Shown piece after piece: positions 58,492 through 64,000 of a DNA stretch of 64,000 nucleotides; the first letter of the stretch is position 1, and each line of letters begins with the position of its first letter. The notes under the pieces are model-generated. The model was not told the origin of the DNA, did not search any database, and saw only the letters and a list, made by a program, of their open reading frames with translations. The position numbers and the translations under genes are program-made. Location of the stretch: positions 124,001-188,000 of the forward strand of contig DATAZL010000045.1 of NCBI GenBank assembly GCA_036272055.1, read 5' to 3'. Origin of the DNA: DASZVB01 sp036272055 (GTDB taxonomy: Bacteria; Myxococcota_A; Polyangia; Polyangiales; Polyangiaceae).

Positions 58492-59145
58492 ATGCACACC
58501 GTCGTCGAATCCGTCGCCTCCCCTTCCCTCAACGTCCCCTGCGAGCTCTCTCCGGAGCGCCTCGCCGAGGTCGCGCTGCGCGACGGTCTCCTTCGCGGCG
58601 ATGCCGCTGCGTGGCGTGCCTTCACGCAGCAGCACGGTCGTCTCGTGTGTGCGACGGTCGCGCGGATCGTTCGCCGCTTCGGCCTCATCGCGACTTCCGA
58701 GGACGTGCGCGAAATCGAGGCGTCGTTCGCCGTCGAGCTACTCGCGAACGACAAGGCGAAGCTTCGCGCCTTCCAGCCCGAGCGCGGCGTGCGCTTCAGC
58801 ACGTGGATCGCGATGCTCGCGTCGCACACCGCCTACGACTTTCTGAGGAAGCGCCGCCGTGAGCCCCGCGCCGACGCGGAGTGCGACGCGGAGATGGTCG
58901 CCAGCGAGTCCCCCGATCCGTACTCGGTGTGCGAGCTCATGGAGCGCGGTCGTCTCATCGAGTCGCTCGCTCGCGACCTCACCGAGAAGGACCGCGAGTT
59001 CCTCGAGCTCTACTATGCCGAAGGGCTCGACCCGACCGAGGTCGCGGAGCGGATGGGCATCAGCGTCAAGACCGTCTACTCGAAAAAGCACAAGATCCAG
59101 GGCCGGCTCGAGGCGCTTCTTTGCCGCCGCAACCTCGCGGCGTGA
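58492..59145 (+). CDS. RNA polymerase sigma factor, ECF-like
   Basis: 217 residues from ATG 58492, with AAGGAAC upstream as a ribosome site. Region 2 has FQPERGVRFSTWIAMLASHT and AYDFLRKRRREP, matching the -10-binding helix. Region 4 has LTEKDREFLELYYAEGLDPT followed by EVAERMGISVKTVYSKKHKI, a helix-turn-helix for the -35 element. No sigma-3 domain is present, so it is of group IV type. No anti-sigma factor with a zinc motif is adjacent, though the lipoprotein gene 63 bases downstream may be its target. Confidence 0.85.
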   Translation: MHTVVESVASPSLNVPCELSPERLAEVALRDGLLRGDAAAWRAFTQQHGRLVCATVARIVRRFGLIATSEDVREIEASFAVELLANDKAKLRAFQPERGVRFSTWIAMLASHTAYDFLRKRRREPRADAECDAEMVASESPDPYSVCELMERGRLIESLARDLTEKDREFLELYYAEGLDPTEVAERMGISVKTVYSKKHKIQGRLEALLCRRNLAA

Positions 59146-59208
59146 CGCGAAGGGTAAAGAAGCGATGACGTTGTCGGATCTCGATAGACTCGTGGTAAAC
59201 GGGCTTCC

Positions 59209-61611
59209 GTGTGTGGCGTCACGCGCTCTCCGGACCCGTCCACGGCGGGCGCTCGGAGCCGTCTCGGGTGGCTCGCAAGCGGTGCGCTCGCGCTCTTCGC
59301 GCTGTCGTGCGGTGGCCCGAGCGCCGCGGTCAGCGCCGCAGAAAACGCCGCCGGGTCTCCCGTCGAGGTGCGTTCCGGTCACGACCATCCGAGCCTGAGT
59401 CTCGTCGCGCGCGAGGGTGATCCCTTCGCGGCGATCGCGCTCGCCGCTGCCCACGACCTCGGTCCCGTCGCGTCGACGTGGCTCGGCGCCCTCGTCGAGG
59501 AGCGGTCCCGTCGCGCCATGGTTCATCCCTTCGAGGTCCGTCCGAGCGGAAACGGCCTCGTCGTCCGCACACGGGTGGACGGAAAAGAGCAGGCGGCAAA
59601 GGCCGTCGCCACCGCACGCGACGCGCTCTCTCGCCCCATCACGCAGGCGGAATTCGCCGCCGTCGCGGTCCGCGTTCGCTCCACGCCGATGCGCGTCTTC
59701 GCGAGCCCGGCCGATCGCGCCGTCGGCGATTGCGTCGGTGAGCTCGCCGCGCCGCGCGCGCCGCAGACGCCGACCCTCGCCGAGCTCGAGAAGTGGCGCA
59801 CCGCCGCGTTCTCGTCTCAATCGACGGCCTTCGCCGCCGTCGGGAGCCGGGACATGCTCGACGCCACCGCGGACGCGCTCCGCGACGGCCCTGCGTGGCC
59901 GTCCGGCGACGAACCCGACGATCCCTGGCCCGCGTCGGATCTCTCCGGCGCGTACCCCGTCGACGGCAACGCGCGCACGCTCGCCGTCGCGCTCCGGATC
60001 CCCGATGCGCCGCGTGCCCTCGAAGCGGCGAAGCGTCTCGGCGAGCGTCGCTCGGCGCTCGCGACCCACGTCGCGGCCCTGGACCCGTCGTGGTCAGTCG
60101 ATCGCGTCGTCGCAACGACGCGACCGCGCGGCGCGTGCCTTCGCGTCGATCTCAGCGTCGCACCGGGAACGCTCGCGCCGCTCCACGTCCCTGCCGAGCT
60201 CGCGGCGCTCACGCTCGACGAGGCGAACCGCGCGCTCGCGGCGTCACCGGGCACGCCGTTCAGCCTGGACCAGGCCGTCCTCGAGTCGTGGGATCCGCGC
60301 GAGGCCGCCGCGATCGCCGCGTGGCGCTCGCTCTCGGGTCGTCGAGAAGCCGGCGCGACGCGCGTGCTCGTCGGCTACGCGCATCCGCCGTCGGACACCG
60401 AGCCAGACGCGTCGTTCCCGGCCCTCGTCGCGCAGGCGTCGGTAGATCGGCGCGTCTCGTCGCTCGACATCCGGCGCGCGACGGAGCCGGGACAGGGCGA
60501 GTACTGGATCTTGCTCGCCAGCCCCTGCGCCACCGCCAGCGAGACGACGAACTCCGCGGGCATGGCGGCGCTCTCCGTGCGCACCGTCGCGCAGAAGGCC
60601 GTCCTCGACGACGGCGTGCGCGTCGAGCCCTGGGTTTCGCCGGAGGGCGTCGGGCTGGTCGCTCACGGGCCGCGCACTAGCAGCGCGGAGACGCCGGCGC
60701 ACCAGGCCGTGCGCATCGCCGCAGCGCTCGGACGCGCCTTCGCCGGCTCGCAGATCGGCCCCGCCGACGTCGCACCGACGCGCTCCGCGATGCAGTCGGA
60801 TCTGGACCCCGAGACGGATCCGCTCTGGCCGGTGACGCTCGAGGCGCTGTCGCCGAAGCGTCCGAGTCTGCTCGATCCGCGCGGCACCTGGCAGTCGGTC
60901 ACCGATCTCTCGACCCAGGCGACGGAGACGGAGCGGCGCGCCCTCGTGCGCGGCCCCTTGCGTCTCGCGGCTCTCGGAGCGGACGCCGCAGCGCGCACCG
61001 GTGACGCGGCCATCGAGCTCGAGCGCTGGCTACGACCCGAACGCGCCCGCGCGTCGCGCTGCCCGACCACGACGCCCATCGTCGCGCGCCCCGGCGAGTA
61101 CGAGGTGGACTCCGCCGCGGGCGCAGCCGGCTCGCACGCGGTCGTCGCGGTGACCTTGCCGCTTTCGCCCACGGGAGGCGTCCCGATCGAAGCGGAGATG
61201 ACGGCGTTTCTCATGAATCGCCCCGGTGGATGGCTCGAGCGCGCCGTGCGCGCCCCCGGCCTCGCCGCGCACGCCGAAGCGACGGTGCTCGGTGGCGGAG
61301 ACGCCGCGGCGTTCGCCATCGAGGTAGCAACGCCCGGCGCGACGGCGCGTCCCGCGGCGAGCCAGGTCCGCGCGCTCCTCGCCCGCGTCGCGGAGGGCAC
61401 GACGACGCAGGAAGAGCTCGCCGCGGCGAAGGCCGGCTACGACGAGGCGCACGCCGCCGCGCGTGTCGATCCACGCCGTCGCCTCATCGAGGCGTGGCTC
61501 GGCCGCCCTGCCGTCAAGGCGCCGGACCTCGCGACGTTCCGCGCCTTTGCGCACCAGCTCTTCGCGCCGGAGCGCCACGTCGTGGTGCTCACCCGCGCGA
61601 AGCCTCAGTAG
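59209..61611 (+). CDS. M16-fold lipoprotein without the zinc motif
   Basis: 800 residues from GTG 59209. The signal peptide ends ALSC at the lipobox. The body shows repeated alpha/beta segments like those of M16 (pitrilysin-type) peptidases, for example VAVTLPLSPTGGVPIEAEMT and TAFLMNRPGGWLERAVRAPG near the C-terminus. No HxxEH or HxxE metal motif is seen, so it is probably a non-catalytic subunit or a diverged pair partner. It overlaps the convergent protease gene by 23 bases. The M16 assignment is by pattern only. Confidence 0.6.
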   Translation: MCGVTRSPDPSTAGARSRLGWLASGALALFALSCGGPSAAVSAAENAAGSPVEVRSGHDHPSLSLVAREGDPFAAIALAAAHDLGPVASTWLGALVEERSRRAMVHPFEVRPSGNGLVVRTRVDGKEQAAKAVATARDALSRPITQAEFAAVAVRVRSTPMRVFASPADRAVGDCVGELAAPRAPQTPTLAELEKWRTAAFSSQSTAFAAVGSRDMLDATADALRDGPAWPSGDEPDDPWPASDLSGAYPVDGNARTLAVALRIPDAPRALEAAKRLGERRSALATHVAALDPSWSVDRVVATTRPRGACLRVDLSVAPGTLAPLHVPAELAALTLDEANRALAASPGTPFSLDQAVLESWDPREAAAIAAWRSLSGRREAGATRVLVGYAHPPSDTEPDASFPALVAQASVDRRVSSLDIRRATEPGQGEYWILLASPCATASETTNSAGMAALSVRTVAQKAVLDDGVRVEPWVSPEGVGLVAHGPRTSSAETPAHQAVRIAAALGRAFAGSQIGPADVAPTRSAMQSDLDPETDPLWPVTLEALSPKRPSLLDPRGTWQSVTDLSTQATETERRALVRGPLRLAALGADAAARTGDAAIELERWLRPERARASRCPTTTPIVARPGEYEVDSAAGAAGSHAVVAVTLPLSPTGGVPIEAEMTAFLMNRPGGWLERAVRAPGLAAHAEATVLGGGDAAAFAIEVATPGATARPAASQVRALLARVAEGTTTQEELAAAKAGYDEAHAAARVDPRRRLIEAWLGRPAVKAPDLATFRAFAHQLFAPERHVVVLTRAKPQ

Positions 61612-62887
61612 TTCCGCATCGACGCCACCGTCGTCCTCGCGCGAGCACACCCAGAGCCGCAAACGCCGCGAACGCGAACACGCCGCCGCTCGCCGACTGC
61701 CCGGCGGTGACGGAACATCCGCCGGAGCTCTTCGACTCGAGCACCGAGCTGCCCTTGGGGACGCAAGCGTCGATCGACGTCGCGCACTCGTAGTCGGTGG
61801 GGCACGCGCCGGCGTCGGCGCCGCAATGCGGGACGCACACGCCGGGCGGCTTGCCGGTGTCCGAGTAGCAGACGTATCCGTCGCTACATTTGCCGCTGCA
61901 CGACTTGCCGAGTGGGTCGCCCGGCGTCGTGTTGCCCGTGGTGGTGCCGGAGCCGGCGTCGTCACCCGGAACTGCGGTCGTCGATTGCGGCGTGCTCGAC
62001 CCCGACGTCCAGAACGGCGGGTCGTAGCCACCACGCGCCGCAGCGTCCATCGCGGTGCTGATGATGAAATCCTTCCACGAGCTCACGTTGCCGTAGACGG
62101 TGCTGATGCAGCCCTGCGGACCGCGCGACGTCACGCCGATCACCCGGCCCTGCGCGTCGAGCGCGGGTCCACCGGAGTCACCAGGACAGGTGCGCGCGTC
62201 CTCGCTCAGCCACTCGGTGCTGTGCACGCTGTCGCCGAGGGTGACGCAGTCGAGGCCGACGCAACGTACCGTCGCGGCGCCGCCGCGCATGCGCGTGCCG
62301 TCACTGGTGTCGGAGTTCGGATCGGTCAGGCCGAAGCCCTCGGCGATGAACGGCTCACCGGCCATGGGCGACGAGTCGATTCGCGGGACGACCGGCGTCG
62401 CGATCGACGCGGGCATGCCCTCGCCGGCGAGGACGATCAGCGCGACGTCTTGCCCGCAGAAGTCCTGAGTGCCGGGGGGGACGAGCACCTGGATGCTCTT
62501 GAAGAACGTGGGATCGTCGGGGTTCGTCGGACGCACGGTGTCGGGCGACGCCAGAAATCCGTCCATTCTTGTGGTCGGATTGAACTGGGTGACGCCGCAG
62601 ACCACCTGATCGTCCATCGATCCGGTGAGGAGCGAGACGCAGTGACGGGCGGTGAGCACGAGGTTCGGCGCGATGAGCGTGCCGGAGCAATGGCCTGCGA
62701 AGATGATGCCCGGCAGATTGATCGCCAGGCCGACCGCGCCGGTCGTATTGCTGTCGACGGTGCCGCCCACGATACCGGCCCGGGTCGTCGCGACGTCGGT
62801 GGGCGCCCCGGTTCCCGCATTCGATCCACAACCCAGAGCAGCGGCCAGAGCGAGCGCGGCGGTGGCCGCGGAGGACACGAACTTCAT
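61589..62887 (-). CDS. Trypsin-like serine protease with MYXO-CTERM-like tail
   Basis: 432 residues. A signal peptide with a lipobox-like ALGC ends near residue 20. The mature-type sequence IVGG is at 39-42. The triad is H82 (LTARHC), D147 (QDVALIVL) and S238 (CPGDSGGP), all intact. A Ser/Thr linker and a Cys-rich segment (about 330-385) follow. The end has GGCSVTAG, a hydrophobic stretch and an Arg cluster, as in MYXO-CTERM proteins. It is likely a surface-anchored peptidase. Both a lipobox and a sorting tail are unusual together; the first cysteine may not be lipidated. Confidence 0.88.
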   Translation of the reverse strand: MKFVSSAATAALALAAALGCGSNAGTGAPTDVATTRAGIVGGTVDSNTTGAVGLAINLPGIIFAGHCSGTLIAPNLVLTARHCVSLLTGSMDDQVVCGVTQFNPTTRMDGFLASPDTVRPTNPDDPTFFKSIQVLVPPGTQDFCGQDVALIVLAGEGMPASIATPVVPRIDSSPMAGEPFIAEGFGLTDPNSDTSDGTRMRGGAATVRCVGLDCVTLGDSVHSTEWLSEDARTCPGDSGGPALDAQGRVIGVTSRGPQGCISTVYGNVSSWKDFIISTAMDAAARGGYDPPFWTSGSSTPQSTTAVPGDDAGSGTTTGNTTPGDPLGKSCSGKCSDGYVCYSDTGKPPGVCVPHCGADAGACPTDYECATSIDACVPKGSSVLESKSSGGCSVTAGQSASGGVFAFAAFAALGVLARGRRWRRCGTTEASRG

Positions 62888-63039
62888 TGGGAATGCTTTG
62901 CTAGAGCCGCGCTTCGAGCCTGAACAGGGGGGAGTCTGACCTGGCGCGGAGATAGTGGCGAGGCGTTTTCACACGCTTCTTCGCTCACGCGACGACGGCG
63001 GCGGTTTTCCGCCGTCGTGCGTCATGCTACCGGGGGGGC

Positions 63040-64000
63040 ATGTCTTCGCGGCAGACCGTCCTGATTCTCGACTATGGCGCTCAATACACGCAGCTCATCG
63101 CGCGCCGTGTGCGCGAGGCGCAAGTGTATTGCGAGATTCATCCGGGCACGATCGGCGTCGATGCGATCCGCAAGATCGCGCCGAGCGCAATAATTCTGTC
63201 TGGCGGTCCGCAGAGCGTCTACGACCCGACCTCGCCGAAGAGCGATCCGCGTCTCTTCGACCTCGGTCTGCCCGTGCTCGGCATCTGCTACGGCGAGCAG
63301 CTCATGGCGCAGCAGCTCGGCGGAAAAGTCGAGCCGGGCGATACGCGTGAGTACGGACCGGCGATGGTCCAGGTCCTTCATCGCGACGGCATCTTCTCCC
63401 CCTTCGAGAAGGACGAGCAGGTCGCCGTGTGGATGAGCCACGGTGACCGCCTCACGAAGCTCCCCGACGGCTTCCAGATCATCGGCGTGAGCCCGGGCGC
63501 ACCGCTCGCCGCGATCGCGGATCCTGAGCGTCGCTTCTACGGCATCCAGTTTCATCCCGAGGTCGCGCACACGCCGCGCGGCTCGGAGATGCTCTCCGCG
63601 TTCCTGTTCAACGTCGCCGGGCTCGTCCCGGACTGGACGCCGGGCAAATTCGTCGACGAGGCCGTCGAGGCGATCAGCACGAAGGTCGGCCCCACCGAGC
63701 GCGTCATCTGCGGCCTGAGTGGCGGCGTGGATTCGTCCGTCGCCGCGGCGCTCACCCACCGCGCGCTCGGTGATCGACTGGTGTGCGTGTTCGTCGACAA
63801 CGGCATGCTGCGCGAAGGCGAGTTCGAGCGCGTGAAGCACGTGATGCGCGAGGAGCTCGAGGTGAACCTCGTCGCCGTCGACGCGCGCAAGCGCTTCCTC
63901 GACGCGCTCGCCGGCGTCACCGACCCCGAGAAGAAGCGGAAGATCATCGGCAAGGTCTTCGTCGACGTCTTCGACGAGGAGTCGTCGAAGATCGAGAACG
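63040..64000 (+). CDS. guaA: GMP synthase (glutamine-hydrolysing), partial
   Basis: The first 320 residues are present and the frame runs off the right edge. The class I glutaminase domain has C83 in LGICYGEQ and the His-Glu pair in FHPEVAHTP. The ATP pyrophosphatase domain begins with ICGLSGGVDSSVAAALTH near residue 224. GuaA converts XMP to GMP using ammonia from glutamine. It starts at ATG 63040 after a GGGGGG-rich ribosome site, and is divergent from the protease gene. Confidence 0.96.
   Translation, partial: MSSRQTVLILDYGAQYTQLIARRVREAQVYCEIHPGTIGVDAIRKIAPSAIILSGGPQSVYDPTSPKSDPRLFDLGLPVLGICYGEQLMAQQLGGKVEPGDTREYGPAMVQVLHRDGIFSPFEKDEQVAVWMSHGDRLTKLPDGFQIIGVSPGAPLAAIADPERRFYGIQFHPEVAHTPRGSEMLSAFLFNVAGLVPDWTPGKFVDEAVEAISTKVGPTERVICGLSGGVDSSVAAALTHRALGDRLVCVFVDNGMLREGEFERVKHVMREELEVNLVAVDARKRFLDALAGVTDPEKKRKIIGKVFVDVFDEESSKIEN

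Overview
This window is high-GC DNA packed with genes from a Gram-negative delta-type bacterium, most likely a member of the Myxococcota (Polyangia or Sorangiineae-like). The evidence is cumulative: two Pkn-type Ser/Thr kinases, many lipoproteins with Gly/Ser-rich linkers and Cys-rich repeats, two proteins with MYXO-CTERM-like tails, TPR/PEGA-type envelope proteins, HPr kinase next to rpoN, and GTTCAG-type LexA boxes. No tRNA, rRNA, CRISPR array or prophage is visible.

Layout. 1-2089: the end of a possible FIST-domain gene and a type III secretion export-gate protein (SctV/FlhA family). 2095-3824: an accessory scar with a frameshifted REP-type (Y1/HUH) transposase, a structure resembling group II intron domains V and VI, and about 800 bases without a recognisable gene. 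3825-10147 (minus): a kinase, TPR protein and giant Cys-rich beta-propeller lipoprotein in tight succession, plus a TPR membrane protein. 10211-13331: an AI-2E family permease and ribosomal protein S1. 13504-21249 (minus): an aromatic/histidine amino-acid and nucleotide block (pheA-like, hisC, aroA, cmk) interleaved with three envelope proteins that look like paralogues of each other, plus an FmdB zinc ribbon. 21785-25426: smc. 25744-33928 (minus): a MYXO-CTERM protein and an SOS mutagenesis cassette (imuA, imuB, an aldo-keto reductase, dnaE2) with LexA-box-like sites before imuA and dnaE2. 34106-39169: a second kinase/lipoprotein/TPR neighbourhood. 39200-44587: larE, pnp, rpsO and a 5'-nucleotidase-type lipoprotein. 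44637-54491 (minus): a membrane glycosyltransferase-like protein, lptA, lptB, rpoN, hpf, ptsN, hprK, rapZ, ptsH and ptsI, a regulatory phosphotransferase system with no sugar permease in view. 54563-64000: a beta-propeller protein, an Smr endonuclease-like protein, a small Fe-S protein, a sigma factor, an M16-fold lipoprotein, a trypsin-like protease and the first part of guaA.

Many genes overlap their upstream neighbour by one or four bases (TGATG, ATGA, GTGA, TTGA), so translational coupling is common. Starts were often moved inward from the longest open frame to a signal peptide, a conserved N-terminus or a coupled start codon. The least ordinary features are the intron-like remnant beside a transposase, a family of long perfect palindromes between convergent genes, a GC-rich repeat at two distant gene ends, the aldo-keto reductase inside the SOS cassette, the triplicated envelope protein around aroA-cmk, and a pheA whose dehydratase motifs deviate from consensus.
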